Source of the DNA: Aliivibrio wodanis
Lineage (GTDB): Bacteria; Pseudomonadota; Gammaproteobacteria; Enterobacterales; Vibrionaceae
Assembly: GCA_000953695.1 (NCBI GenBank)
Contig: LN554847.1
Location: 1,243,801 to 1,307,800, forward strand
Length of the DNA: 64,000 bases
Direction: 5' to 3'
How positions within the stretch are numbered: the first letter of the stretch is position 1; each line of letters starts with the position of its first letter. A model generated the notes under the pieces. That model saw only the letters and a list, made by a program, of their open reading frames with translations, did not search any database and was not told where the DNA came from. Made by a program: the position numbers and the translations under genes. This document shows positions 54,314 through 63,720 of this stretch, piece by piece.

Positions 54314-55033
54314 ATGTCAATATTTTCATTGGTGGATGATTCAAGCTGCCGCATTCATGTCCAAGTGGCGAGGCAAATCGCTCGTAAGATCTTATCTGGC
54401 GATATTCAAGAAAACGAGAAGTTACCAAGCGAAATGGAGCTTTGTAAGGTTTTTGGTGTAAGTAGAACTGCACTTAGAGAATCCACCAAATTGTTATCTG
54501 CGAAAGGGTTAATTGAATCAAAACCTAAAGTAGGTACTCGTATTCAACCACGTTCACAATGGCACTTCTTAGACCCGCAACTATTAGATTGGATTCAAGA
54601 TATTGAAGATACGAAGCCTTTCCTTGCACAGTTCCTTGGACTACGTAAAGCAATAGAGCCGGAAGCCTGCGCGTTAGCTGCGACCAACGCTACCGTTGAG
54701 CAACGTAAAACACTCTCGGTCTTATTCCAAAAAATGTCTCTTGCTGCACACACTTTTGATTATGAAGATTGGACCGTTAATGATCACCTGTTTCACCAAA
54801 CTATCTTTCTCTCCACGGGTAATCAATTTTATATTCCATTTGGCAAGATTTTATCTACCATTTTTAAGCAATTTATTGACCACTCAGCAGAAGGCGGTCG
54901 TTTTTGCCTAGATGAACATAAAGCGATTTATGATGCCATTATGTCAGGAAATGCAAATCAGGCGCGTACTTCCTCTCGCGTGCTATTAGATGATGAAAAT
55001 CAAAAGCTAGCTCAATTAAAACTAACTGCCTAA
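54314..55033 (+). CDS. FadR/GntR family transcriptional regulator, paralogue 2
   Basis: A 239-residue paralogue of the divergent gene; both share HVQVAR.IAR.ILSG, FGVSRTALRE, LDPQL and QFLGLRKAIEPEACALAA. I chose the ATG at 54314, placed behind AGGTGG, instead of the GTG codons upstream. The FCD domain has the expected histidines (DHLFHQTIF, DEHKAIYDAIMSGNANQA). Likely a sugar-acid-responsive repressor of the alginate genes. The MATE gene follows 60 bp downstream, with a GC-rich imperfect hairpin (AGCCCC/GGGGCT) between. Confidence 0.88.
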   Translation: MSIFSLVDDSSCRIHVQVARQIARKILSGDIQENEKLPSEMELCKVFGVSRTALRESTKLLSAKGLIESKPKVGTRIQPRSQWHFLDPQLLDWIQDIEDTKPFLAQFLGLRKAIEPEACALAATNATVEQRKTLSVLFQKMSLAAHTFDYEDWTVNDHLFHQTIFLSTGNQFYIPFGKILSTIFKQFIDHSAEGGRFCLDEHKAIYDAIMSGNANQARTSSRVLLDDENQKLAQLKLTA

Positions 55034-55093
55034 CACTTAGCCCCTCCTCTTTTTTCTATTAGAGGGGGCTTACCATTATTAGAAGGTATTATT

Positions 55094-56452
55094 TTGTCTT
55101 CCCAATCCTACGTCAGAAAAAACTTTTCACTTGCTTGGCCTTTGGCTTTTAATGCATTACTCATGCAATCAATGCTAATGATAGATACACTCTTGGTCTC
55201 TCCTTTAGGTGAAATTCCCCTTGCAGCAATGGGGATTGCAACAACGATCATCGCCTTTATCCTTGGTATTCAAATGGCGTTAGCAAACGGCACACAATTA
55301 GTATTGAGCCGAGCGGTCGGCTCTGGTGTAAAAGCCTCTCTATCCAAAGCCTTCTGGGCTGGGCTGAGTATTAATACAACCGTTGCTTTGTTATTTTTGA
55401 TTTTACTTACCTTCTTTGAACAGCCATTACTTCAAGCCTTAACTGAAGATAAATCTCTCCATTTACAGATCAGTAGTTATCTTGATTTCTCAAAATACTT
55501 GGTGATTTTTACGGCGTTAACTCAAGTCATCATTGCTTTATTTAATGGATTAGGAAGAACCAATGTTCCTTTCAAGGGCTATTTAATTGAGTTGCCAATT
55601 AATGCGGCTTTATCTTATGTTTTGATCCACGGAGTTTCATCATTCGAGGGAATTGGCGTTGAAGGTGCAGCTTTAGGCAGTGTCATTGCGATTACAATCC
55701 GACTTATTTATTTAGTCTTGTGTGTGCATTATGACTCTAATGTTTCGATAAAACTCGACACAAATATAGAGGCATTTATTACTAATATTAGAAAGCATTT
55801 TGTTGAGATCTTCCCTGTTGCCGCAAATGTCACCATGCTTTCAATAGGCGCAACAATTTACCAATTACTTTACTCACAACTAAATATAAATGCTTACGTA
55901 GCTATCACCTTAGTCATGCCATGGATACGAGCAGGAACGCAGTTTATTACCGCTTGGGCGCATTCATCGGCCATTACAATTAGCCAAGCGATTGGTTCTA
56001 AGAAAATGGACGAACTGACTAAAAACGTAAATACAAGTATAGATGTTGCCGTTGGTATGTCGTTTGTGTGTGCTATCTTCTTTGCTGGACTTAGCCTTGT
56101 TATTGCTGACATTTATCCTGATTTAGATCCATCGACTTACCAAGCACTTGTAATCATTGCGCCACTTTATATTTTCTTACCCATTGCACGAGGTTATAAC
56201 ACCGTTCACGGCCATATATTGAGGGCTCTAGGTAAAACAACGGATGTGTTTAAAATTAATTTCACAGGGCAATGGATTATCTCTATCCCACTTTGTGCAT
56301 TGGTTATTTTTGTATTTGATGGTTCGATATTCTGGGCATTTGCAATACAGCCTCTTGAGGAAGTTGTTAAAGCTTTCCCATTTAGACACCTAGCGAGAAA
56401 ATCGTTGAGAGAGTTTGATGCACAAAAAGCCAGTAAGCTCATGTACGACTAA
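55094..56452 (+). CDS. MATE family efflux transporter
   Basis: A 452-residue MATE protein with 12 helices. The N-terminus LAWPLAFNALLMQSMLMIDT, the IALFNGLGRTNVPFKGYL loop and the repeat FPVAANVTMLSIGA in the second half are typical. The start is a TTG preceded by AGAAGG at 8-9 bases; no ATG fits better. It lies behind the GntR gene and may be cotranscribed with it. Substrate unknown; drug or metabolite export by sodium or proton antiport. Confidence 0.85.
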   Translation: MSSQSYVRKNFSLAWPLAFNALLMQSMLMIDTLLVSPLGEIPLAAMGIATTIIAFILGIQMALANGTQLVLSRAVGSGVKASLSKAFWAGLSINTTVALLFLILLTFFEQPLLQALTEDKSLHLQISSYLDFSKYLVIFTALTQVIIALFNGLGRTNVPFKGYLIELPINAALSYVLIHGVSSFEGIGVEGAALGSVIAITIRLIYLVLCVHYDSNVSIKLDTNIEAFITNIRKHFVEIFPVAANVTMLSIGATIYQLLYSQLNINAYVAITLVMPWIRAGTQFITAWAHSSAITISQAIGSKKMDELTKNVNTSIDVAVGMSFVCAIFFAGLSLVIADIYPDLDPSTYQALVIIAPLYIFLPIARGYNTVHGHILRALGKTTDVFKINFTGQWIISIPLCALVIFVFDGSIFWAFAIQPLEEVVKAFPFRHLARKSLREFDAQKASKLMYD

Positions 56453-56525
56453 TTTTTATTGTTCTTTATTCGTAATACTCTCTATCTTCTATTTGTTATT
56501 AGAGAATAGAGGAGCAAAGAAAACA

Positions 56526-57224
56526 TTAATCCGACATATCGAGTTTGTAACCTACGCCATAAACGGAACGAATAGGGTTCGATACTGGCGAAACCGCGTG
56601 TATTTTTTTACGAATATTCTTAATGTGAGTATCAATATTTCTGTCCGATACATCGGCAAAATCACTGTAAAGCGCATTGAGAATATCATCACGGGTATAG
56701 ACTCGTCCCGGATGCTCAACTAGCATTCGAAGTAACATAAACTCTTTCGGTGTGAGATCGAGAAAGTGACCGTTAAATCGCGCTTCATACTCATCTGGCT
56801 TCAGCACAAATGATCCCAAAATTAACTCAGAGCTTTGTGCCATAAGCTTAGGGTGAATCGCCAGAGCTCGGCGCAGTACCGTTTTTATCCTCGCTATCAC
56901 TTCTCTTGGGCTAAACGGTTTACAGATATAATCATCGGCTCCCAACTCTAAACCAATCAACCGATCAATTTCTTCACTTTTTGCGGTCACCATGATGATA
57001 GGCAGTTGAGAGAACTGACGTACCTGTTTACAAATTTCGATACCATCCATATCAGGCAACATGAGATCAAGCAGCATTAAATCAAAGGTCTGTGATTTTA
57101 CCGTAGCGACTACCTCGGCACCGGATGCGAGATGAGTTACTTTAAAACCACTATTTTGGCAATACGCAATTAAGACTTCGGCAATATACTCCTCGTCTTC
57201 CACAATCAAAATGTGCGTCTTCAT
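56526..57224 (-). CDS. OmpR-family response regulator (BaeR-like)
   Basis: A 232-residue regulator. Receiver with DLMLLDLMLPDMDG (phosphorylated D53 region), then VTAKSEEIDRLIGLELGADD and KPFSPREVIARIKTVLRR, which is close to E. coli BaeR. The winged helix ends with PIRSVYGVGYKLD. It is the last gene of macA-macB-kinase-regulator and follows its kinase by 22 bp. BaeR controls envelope stress and drug efflux genes in E. coli; control of the linked macAB is likely. Confidence 0.87.
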   Translation of the reverse strand: MKTHILIVEDEEYIAEVLIAYCQNSGFKVTHLASGAEVVATVKSQTFDLMLLDLMLPDMDGIEICKQVRQFSQLPIIMVTAKSEEIDRLIGLELGADDYICKPFSPREVIARIKTVLRRALAIHPKLMAQSSELILGSFVLKPDEYEARFNGHFLDLTPKEFMLLRMLVEHPGRVYTRDDILNALYSDFADVSDRNIDTHIKNIRKKIHAVSPVSNPIRSVYGVGYKLDMSD

Positions 57225-57246
57225 TTTCTTTTCCTCTATCGAAGTC

Positions 57247-58740
57247 TTATCGTGATCTACTATTATGGTTCGGTAAGGTTATCACCATTTTAACACCACC
57301 TAACTTTGACTTTTTAGCGCAAATAGTGCCTTGGTGTGCCTCGATGATTTGCTTACACAATGCCAAACCAATACCGGAACCACCATGCTCGCGACTGCGA
57401 GATTGTTCAACTCGATAAAAACGTTCAAATACTCGCGTGAGATGTTGAGTTGGTATTGATGGCGACGTGTCTTCGATAACTACTTCAATATTATTATTTT
57501 TGTGAAGTGATAAAGCGATGCCTCCCATCGCGTCAGTATAGCGACAACTATTTTCCAGTATATTGGTAAACAACTGCGTCAAACGTTCTCTATCGGCAAT
57601 AACAATACACGTTACATTCTCTTTTCTATACAGAGATTCATAATCCAAATTCAATCTAAGTTCATCAGTTTTAACTTTAAAACCAAGTAAGATATCTTTA
57701 AGGAGTTCAACAAGATTGAATGCCGTTTTTTGGTATGACAAGCCACCAATATCGGTCATAGACAATTGATAAATATCTCCCACTAAATGGCTCATACCAT
57801 CAATTTGATCAATCATCACCTGCAAGCGCTTTTCATCCGCTTTAAAAATCCCATCTTGAATAGCGTTAAGTTGCCCTCGAACTACTGTGAGGGGGGTTTT
57901 CAGCTCATGAGCCACATCTGACATCCACTTTGAACGTTCTGTTTTGTTCTTTTCCAATGTCTCAGCGAGAACGTTAATATTGTCTGTCAAAACGCCAAGT
58001 TCATCACTGCTACTGCTCGCTACTCTGGTAGAAAGATTACCTTGGATTAACTGAGTCGTGCCTTGGTTTACCCTAAAAATAGGAGCGACTAAATGACGAG
58101 AAACAAGCCAAGCAGTCACAAACGCAAGGGCAATAACAGCGAACGTAATCGCTATATAACTTTGGTATTGCTCAGCCAAAAACGCATTGGCAGGGCTTTG
58201 ATCAGCCAGTTGTGAAGGGACATAACTTAACCACCCAATCACCTCCCCCTCTAACATGATGTGTTGAGTGGCAACTCTTTCATCCATTCTAGGTTTTCCT
58301 ACCACGACCTCTTTATTAACATCATACAAACTGAGTCTTCTCTGTGTTTGAAGTAATTGGCTCATTCCTGTTGTATCGGTCGGTAGAGATAGTGACTTAT
58401 TCTCTTCTGAACCTTTTCGAGTACCAACCAAACGTCGCCAATTTTTCTCGTCTTCTTTTAACAACTGCCACGAACCATTCGCTTGATAATGCTCGCTTAA
58501 CTTTAGGCTGACTTGTTCGATATAACTCGATTCAGCCTCTTTAATAAAATCATGAAAACCTGATGATAAATTCTGCATGATCAGTGCAAGCATAATGCAC
58601 ACCGCCACAAAGCTTGTGATGCAAAAAGCGAAGAAGAACTTATGAATGAGTTTCAACTTATAACTTATCTTCAATTTATGAGCTATTTTCCACTTGTGAG
58701 CTATCTTCAACGTTCTTTCCTTATCCTCGTGATAACGCAT
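57247..58740 (-). CDS. membrane sensor histidine kinase (BaeS-like) with N-terminal basic repeats
   Basis: A 497-residue kinase. Two membrane helices (about 38-58 and 195-215) flank a periplasmic domain of about 135 residues; then HAMP, H-box SDVAHELKTPLTVVRGQL, N-box LFTNILENSCRYTD and G-box GGSGIGLALCKQIIEAH. Before the first helix are four 6-residue repeats, KIAHKW, KIAHKL, KISYKL, KLIHKF (residues 12-35), encoded by 18-bp units. The ATG at 58740 overlaps the macB end by 20 bp; a TTG at 58710 with AAGGA before it could be the real start and would leave the repeats at the very N-terminus. Confidence 0.85.
   Translation of the reverse strand: MRYHEDKERTLKIAHKWKIAHKLKISYKLKLIHKFFFAFCITSFVAVCIMLALIMQNLSSGFHDFIKEAESSYIEQVSLKLSEHYQANGSWQLLKEDEKNWRRLVGTRKGSEENKSLSLPTDTTGMSQLLQTQRRLSLYDVNKEVVVGKPRMDERVATQHIMLEGEVIGWLSYVPSQLADQSPANAFLAEQYQSYIAITFAVIALAFVTAWLVSRHLVAPIFRVNQGTTQLIQGNLSTRVASSSSDELGVLTDNINVLAETLEKNKTERSKWMSDVAHELKTPLTVVRGQLNAIQDGIFKADEKRLQVMIDQIDGMSHLVGDIYQLSMTDIGGLSYQKTAFNLVELLKDILLGFKVKTDELRLNLDYESLYRKENVTCIVIADRERLTQLFTNILENSCRYTDAMGGIALSLHKNNNIEVVIEDTSPSIPTQHLTRVFERFYRVEQSRSREHGGSGIGLALCKQIIEAHQGTICAKKSKLGGVKMVITLPNHNSRSR
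58636..58707 (-). repeat. four degenerate 18-bp tandem repeats inside the kinase gene
   Basis: The units encode KIAHKW, KIAHKL, KISYKL and KLIHKF. They lie just ahead of the first membrane helix and make a positively charged, His-rich cytoplasmic tail. I know no BaeS protein with this extension. Confidence 0.75.
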
Positions 58741-60742
58741 CCACAGGATTTAATTTTGCTGCATTTCTGGCAGGTAAGAAACCAAATATAACCCCAATCA
58801 GCGTTGAGCAAATAAACGCCGCAATAATTGAATTTGTCGAATAAATCATACTCAAGCCACTGCTCGTCGATGAAATAATCAACCCTACAACATAAGCTAA
58901 CCCAATACCTAAAGCACCACCACATAAACACACTAAAACAGCTTCAATTAAAAATTGTTTTAAAATATCGGTTTGCCTTGCGCCAACCGCCATACGAATG
59001 CCAATTTCTCGTGTTCGTTCAGTTACCGACACCAGCATAATATTCATAACACCAATACCACCAACCACCAGTGAAATAAAGGCAATGGATGAGATAAGTA
59101 AGGTCATCGTTGACGAGGTTTGCTCTATATTCTCTCTTACCGTGTCCGTATTTACAGTAAAGAAATCCTCTACACCATGACGCATTTTTATCAAGTTAAT
59201 GATCGCTTGCTCTGCGGCGGTACTGGATACCTCATCGCTCACTCTGACCGTAATATCATTAACGTAATTTTGGCTATAAATACGAGAATTCACCGTACTA
59301 TAAGGTAACCATACATTCAAAGCATCACTGTTGCCAAACGCCATTTCCCTTGCTTCAGTGACTGCAATAATACGCACAGGTAAACGGCCTAAGAAGATGA
59401 CTTTTCCAAGTACATCACCATCTGGGAAAAGATCATTTAAAGTATTATTATCAATGACCGCTACTTGCTCTAAAGTATCAACACTTTCATCATCAAATAA
59501 TTGACCTTGCGCTACCTCAAAACCTTGAACACGAAAGTAATCAGGACCAACGCCTTGCACTTCTGCTGTTACTGCCTCATTACCATAACGCACTGCAACA
59601 TTAGCACGCACGGTCGGCGTCACACTATCGACAAAGGATAGATTTTTTAAAGCATCCGCATCACTTGCCGTCAGTGTTCTTACTCGTCCCGCACGTCGGT
59701 CACCTAAGCCTGACCCAGGTTTGATTTCAATGGTATTGGTACCCATTGAAGCTATTCTTGACAACACTTGTGCTTGTGAACCATTACCAATAGCCACCAC
59801 TGATACCACAGAAGCAATACCAATAATAATCCCCAACATGGTTAAAAATGTTCTTAGGCGATGACTTCTCATTGCCGACAGCGACATTTTGAACGCTTCA
59901 ACAACGCTAAACCACTGTACAGAAAATGGCTTGAAGGTGAATGCATTTGTACTTTGTTTTTCTTTAATACTTATCTCTAAAGCGCTTATTTTTGGAACAC
60001 TTGCTTCTGAAATATCCGTTTCAGCATGTTCATTTAAGGTTGTGTTGTTATTGTTCTCACTAGTTCTATCACTAACAATCTCTCCATCAGAGATCTCAAT
60101 AACACGCTCTGCTGAGGCGGCGATCTTAGGATCATGAGTAACCAGAATAATGGTATGTCCTTGCTGGTGTAGCTCACGTAGCAGGTTCATCATTTCTCTA
60201 CCGCTGTGACTATCAAGCGCACCCGTTGGCTCATCGGCAAGGATCACCGTACCACCATTAATTAAAGCACGAGCGACACTGACTCGCTGTTGTTGACCAC
60301 CACTGAGTTGGCTTGGCTTATGACCCATGCGATCGGCTAATCCCAATCTATCTAACAACTGCTCTGCTCGTGCTTGACGAGACGATTTATTCTCTGCTGA
60401 GTAAAGTGCCGGAATTTCAACATTACCGATAGCGGTAAGATCATCTAACAAATGATAGCGCTGAAATATGAAACCAAAATAGTCACGTCGTAACTCGGCT
60501 AATTCTTCAGAGTTCATTGACGATGTATCTCGACCATTAACAAGATAAACCCCTTCGCTGGGAGTATCTAAACAACCTAAGATGTTCATTAAAGTCGATT
60601 TACCAGATCCAGATGTACCCATTATCGCGATCATTTCTCCGCGACGTATGGTGAGGTTAACGTTATTTAATACCGTTAATTCTTCATCGCCAGCAGGAAA
60701 ACGACGACTCAGACCTGAGACTTCTAATAGTACCTCATTCAT
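58721..60742 (-). CDS. macB: MacB-like ABC transporter (ATPase-permease)
   Basis: A 673-residue fusion of an ABC ATPase and an FtsX-type permease. Walker A is GTSGSGKSTL, the signature LSGGQQQRVSVARAL, Walker B VILADEPTGALDS. Four membrane helices surround a large periplasmic domain; the C-terminal membrane part has SVTERTREIGIRMAVGARQT. MacB works with MacA and TolC to export macrolides, peptides and porphyrins. A linker rich in Asn, Thr and Glu (about residues 228-260) joins the domains. It follows macA with a 2-bp gap. Confidence 0.92.
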   Translation of the reverse strand: MNEVLLEVSGLSRRFPAGDEELTVLNNVNLTIRRGEMIAIMGTSGSGKSTLMNILGCLDTPSEGVYLVNGRDTSSMNSEELAELRRDYFGFIFQRYHLLDDLTAIGNVEIPALYSAENKSSRQARAEQLLDRLGLADRMGHKPSQLSGGQQQRVSVARALINGGTVILADEPTGALDSHSGREMMNLLRELHQQGHTIILVTHDPKIAASAERVIEISDGEIVSDRTSENNNNTTLNEHAETDISEASVPKISALEISIKEKQSTNAFTFKPFSVQWFSVVEAFKMSLSAMRSHRLRTFLTMLGIIIGIASVVSVVAIGNGSQAQVLSRIASMGTNTIEIKPGSGLGDRRAGRVRTLTASDADALKNLSFVDSVTPTVRANVAVRYGNEAVTAEVQGVGPDYFRVQGFEVAQGQLFDDESVDTLEQVAVIDNNTLNDLFPDGDVLGKVIFLGRLPVRIIAVTEAREMAFGNSDALNVWLPYSTVNSRIYSQNYVNDITVRVSDEVSSTAAEQAIINLIKMRHGVEDFFTVNTDTVRENIEQTSSTMTLLISSIAFISLVVGGIGVMNIMLVSVTERTREIGIRMAVGARQTDILKQFLIEAVLVCLCGGALGIGLAYVVGLIISSTSSGLSMIYSTNSIIAAFICSTLIGVIFGFLPARNAAKLNPVDALSRG

Positions 60743-60744
60743 GG

Positions 60745-61941
60745 TTAAGATCTCCCGCCTTTGTCTTTCCCTAAAGTTGATGACATTTCAAAACTTGATG
60801 ATGATTTGATATTCGCTTGCCCAATAATCACTTGGTCGCCTTGCTCTAATCCACTCAATACTTGTGCATACACTTTATTGTCGATACCAATTTCAACGTT
60901 TCGCATTTCTAGCGTACCCCGAACTAGTACAGGAATGCGATAACGGTTTTCACCCTTAAGTTTACGAGTAAGAATTTGAGATGGAACCAATAACGCCTCT
61001 TTTGCTGAATCTAGCACAATTGACACTTGCGCTGTCATACCAAAACGCAGCAGTCCATCACTGTTGTCGACATCAAATAATGCGTTGTAATAAATCGCGT
61101 CGTTGTCACCAATATTTAATTCGTTATCATCGCCAGTAAGAAGGGTTGGGCCGGGCTCAATTGATTTAAGTTCACCATAAAAATTATGTTGTGGTGCTCC
61201 TAAAATCGAAAAATACACTGGTTGTCCCTTCGCAATGTGAATGATATCTGCTTCAGACACTTGCGCTTTAATCGTCATAACATCAAGTTGAGCCACTTCA
61301 ATAATCGAAGGCGTCGATTGGTTAGTATTTACCGTTTGTCCCTCTTCAACTGAGACATAAACAACCGTACCATCAATCGGCGATTCAATTGTTGTATAAC
61401 CTAAATCTAACTGAGCATCATCCACACTGATCAGTGCTTTTTCTTTTTCAGCAACCAATTGGTCGAGTTCGGCCTTATAAACAAGGAGTTCCGCTTCTGC
61501 CGCATCGTACGTAGATTGCGAAGTAACGTTTTTTTGTAGCATCGTCTTTTGTCTTTCAAAAGCAAGCTTTGATTGATAAATTTGTGCTGTTTTTGCGCGA
61601 TATTGAGCATTAATGTTAGTCAGTGATGCCTGTGCTTCCTTTAGCGCATTTTCTTGTGACAGGTTATCAATCTGAGCAATAAGATCACCAGCTTTAAGTG
61701 TGTCGCCAACCGTAACGGCTATCGTTTCTAATTTTCCTGACACTTGAGCACCCACATTCACCATTTTGTAGGGATATAACACGCCATTAGTAAGCACGAC
61801 ATCTTCAATGTCTCCAACGCGAACGGGCTCAGTAGAATAAGCCACCGTTGGTGTGTCATTCTTTATATAAAAATACGTGGCGACAGTACCAGTAGCGATA
61901 ACAAGTAAAGTGACCATCACTAATTTTTTGATGTTTTTCAT
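60745..61941 (-). CDS. macA: MacA-like periplasmic adaptor
   Basis: A 398-residue membrane fusion protein. The start at 61941 (MKNIKKLVMVTLLVIATGTV) fits the usual single anchor helix and has AGGA at 9 bases; the longer frame to 62025 adds a tail without such support. Domains: biotinyl-lipoyl halves around VGAQVSGKLETIAVTVGDTL, a helical hairpin (about 95-165), beta barrel and the proximal domain. It bridges MacB and TolC. First gene of the operon with macB and the BaeSR-like pair. Confidence 0.9.
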   Translation of the reverse strand: MKNIKKLVMVTLLVIATGTVATYFYIKNDTPTVAYSTEPVRVGDIEDVVLTNGVLYPYKMVNVGAQVSGKLETIAVTVGDTLKAGDLIAQIDNLSQENALKEAQASLTNINAQYRAKTAQIYQSKLAFERQKTMLQKNVTSQSTYDAAEAELLVYKAELDQLVAEKEKALISVDDAQLDLGYTTIESPIDGTVVYVSVEEGQTVNTNQSTPSIIEVAQLDVMTIKAQVSEADIIHIAKGQPVYFSILGAPQHNFYGELKSIEPGPTLLTGDDNELNIGDNDAIYYNALFDVDNSDGLLRFGMTAQVSIVLDSAKEALLVPSQILTRKLKGENRYRIPVLVRGTLEMRNVEIGIDNKVYAQVLSGLEQGDQVIIGQANIKSSSSFEMSSTLGKDKGGRS

Positions 61942-62169
61942 GCTCAAATATCCTAATTGCCTAACTGTAGCTAGGATAACGAACAAATGTGAGGGAAGTT
62001 TGAGGTGAGAAGTATTTATAACCATTTGATAATAAATGGTATTAGATAAATTAATTTGAATTGTGTAGTAAATGTGTGGCTATAGAAAAGCAGCCAAGCA
62101 ATGATTACGTGGCTAAAAGGATTTGGCGAACGATTGGTGCTTTCAAACATTAGGTCTACCTAACATAAA

Positions 62170-62195
62170 AAGACCGCTGATTACTTAGCGGTCTT
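62170..62195. terminator. Rho-independent terminator of the PL7 lyase gene
   Basis: 9-bp stem AAGACCGCT (62170-62178) / AGCGGTCTT (62187-62195), 8-nt loop, followed by TTTT on the minus strand. Confidence 0.8.
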
Positions 62196-62221
62196 CTTCA
62201 TTAGTCTAGCTTTTATTTAAC

Positions 62222-63256
62222 TTACTTATTCAAGTCAAGTTGACTAAACGTAACGCTACTGTAGTTGCCTGCTTTTTTGTCTGTTGCAAAATCACCCGTT
62301 CCGGCACAGCCTGTACCCCAAACTGCATGAGATTCACTCACACTACATTGGCCATACGCCCCTGCTTTAAAGTAGAAATCATCTTCTGCGTAACCAGTAG
62401 GCGAATCTAGTTTGTCGATCCCTTTACTAAGATCAATCTCATAAGTGACCTTATCATGGCGTGCAGTTTCAAACGTTAGGTACATCATGGTCTCTTTTAC
62501 TTCAACGCGATAACTGAACTCTTCACCTAATGCAATACCTGCTTTACCCGGCTCTGCTGAGTTTTCCCAAGTGTTACCCCAAACAGGATAAGCGATATCT
62601 GCACGATTAGGATCGTTCTTCTCTAAATTACGTTCATAATTCCAAAACACCGAGCCCATTTCCTGCCCTGGGAACTTCTTATAGAAAATCTTCAATGGTT
62701 CGTTACCATAACCATAGCCAGTACCTGCTTTAATAAGCTCATCGTGTTTCTTCGCATGGATCTGACCAACAACAACGGAATATGCAGGGTATTTATCAGG
62801 AAATTTAGCGTTGACCGGAACATGGTTTACTTTTAACGTTGCCTCTAACGTACCGCCAATTGCACTGTATGCACTCGCACTAGGGTGACTTGATAGTGCC
62901 CATTGATTTTCCTTATCGGCAGTATCAATCGAGAAATCAGCACCGCGTGGCATCTCACGAAGCTCTGATCGTGCATTTTTTGAGTTTTTGGTTGTGATCG
63001 CTTGGTTTTGAACCTCAAATACAAGATTGCCTTCTTTATCTAAATGGAAGAAATCCTTATGTGAGTAGCTCATCATCGCTACTCCTTCGATCTCATCAAC
63101 TATCCCATCTTCATTAATGTCTGATGGAATAGTTATCTTCCAATTACGCATATCAAAATTATCAGCGGGAACAGGTTCTACAACACCATTATTCGCAAAA
63201 GTGACCATTGGCACAACAGCCAATAATGCAGCGGTTAGCTTATTTTTCTTTAACAT
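62222..63256 (-). CDS. PL7 family alginate lyase
   Basis: A 344-residue secreted or periplasmic lyase with a signal peptide (cut near TFA-NN). The three PL7 signatures are present: RSELREM (96-102), QIH (165-167) and YFKAGAY (295-301). Together they build the beta-jelly-roll active site that cleaves alginate by beta-elimination; QIH usually goes with activity on guluronate-containing blocks. No carbohydrate-binding module is attached. A GntR operator-like sequence lies 69 bp upstream of the start, and the gene ends at a good terminator. Confidence 0.92.
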   Translation of the reverse strand: MLKKNKLTAALLAVVPMVTFANNGVVEPVPADNFDMRNWKITIPSDINEDGIVDEIEGVAMMSYSHKDFFHLDKEGNLVFEVQNQAITTKNSKNARSELREMPRGADFSIDTADKENQWALSSHPSASAYSAIGGTLEATLKVNHVPVNAKFPDKYPAYSVVVGQIHAKKHDELIKAGTGYGYGNEPLKIFYKKFPGQEMGSVFWNYERNLEKNDPNRADIAYPVWGNTWENSAEPGKAGIALGEEFSYRVEVKETMMYLTFETARHDKVTYEIDLSKGIDKLDSPTGYAEDDFYFKAGAYGQCSVSESHAVWGTGCAGTGDFATDKKAGNYSSVTFSQLDLNK

Positions 63257-63324
63257 TATTCAATCCTTTATTGGTAATGAATACTGAGTTATACCCAGTG
63301 AAAGAGAGTTATTTACTGTTTTAT

Positions 63325-63335
63325 TTGTATTACTT
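63325..63335. promoter_or_regulatory. weak candidate GntR operator upstream of the PL7 lyase
   Basis: TTGTATTACTT matches TTGTAnTACAA except at the last two positions; 69 bp before the start, close to the 63 bp seen at the symporters. Confidence 0.35.
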
Positions 63336-63670
63336 TAACATAAATAAAAGAAGAAGGATTAAGGGGTTATAGATGTGAGAAGTTAGTCATTATTGAGCTT
63401 GAAAATAGGGATAAAACTTAGACATTGATAACATTTACAATTAGAAATAAGAAAAATCACGTTTTTCATGTCTATATTTTAGATATTACGAATGCCAAAA
63501 ATCACAATATTAATCATACATTTCGTTTAAGGAAATGACGATAAATCAAGATTATGACAAAGATAAAGTTTGAAGAGTAAGCGATAAGATAATGAAGTGC
63601 TATCAAGGTTAACGCGAAGAAGATATTTATAAAAAGAGTAAGAAAGGAGATAAGAAATTAGCCCTACTAA

Positions 63671-63701
63671 AGCACTCTAAGACTGGGTTGTCTTGAGTGC
63701 T
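63671..63701. terminator. hairpin terminator of the dehydrogenase gene
   Basis: Arms AGCACTCTAAGAC (63671-63683) and GTCTTGAGTGCT (63690-63701) pair over 12 bp with one bulged T. The T-run on the minus strand is short (TTTAG). Confidence 0.55.
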
Positions 63702-63720
63702 CTAATAAGGCTATGTGTGA

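Larger units (their letters stand above)
63257..63720. other. intergenic region upstream of the PL7 gene
   Basis: 464 bp. It holds the PL7 promoter side with TTGTATTACTT (63325-63335), a TGTGA half site at 63374-63378, and at the right the terminator of the dehydrogenase gene. The rest is AT-rich without a gene. Confidence 0.45.

Noticed and set aside
55035-55075. Terminator between the second GntR gene and the MATE gene
   Set aside because: The GC-rich hairpin is imperfect and is not followed by a T-run; it may be a weak attenuator at most.
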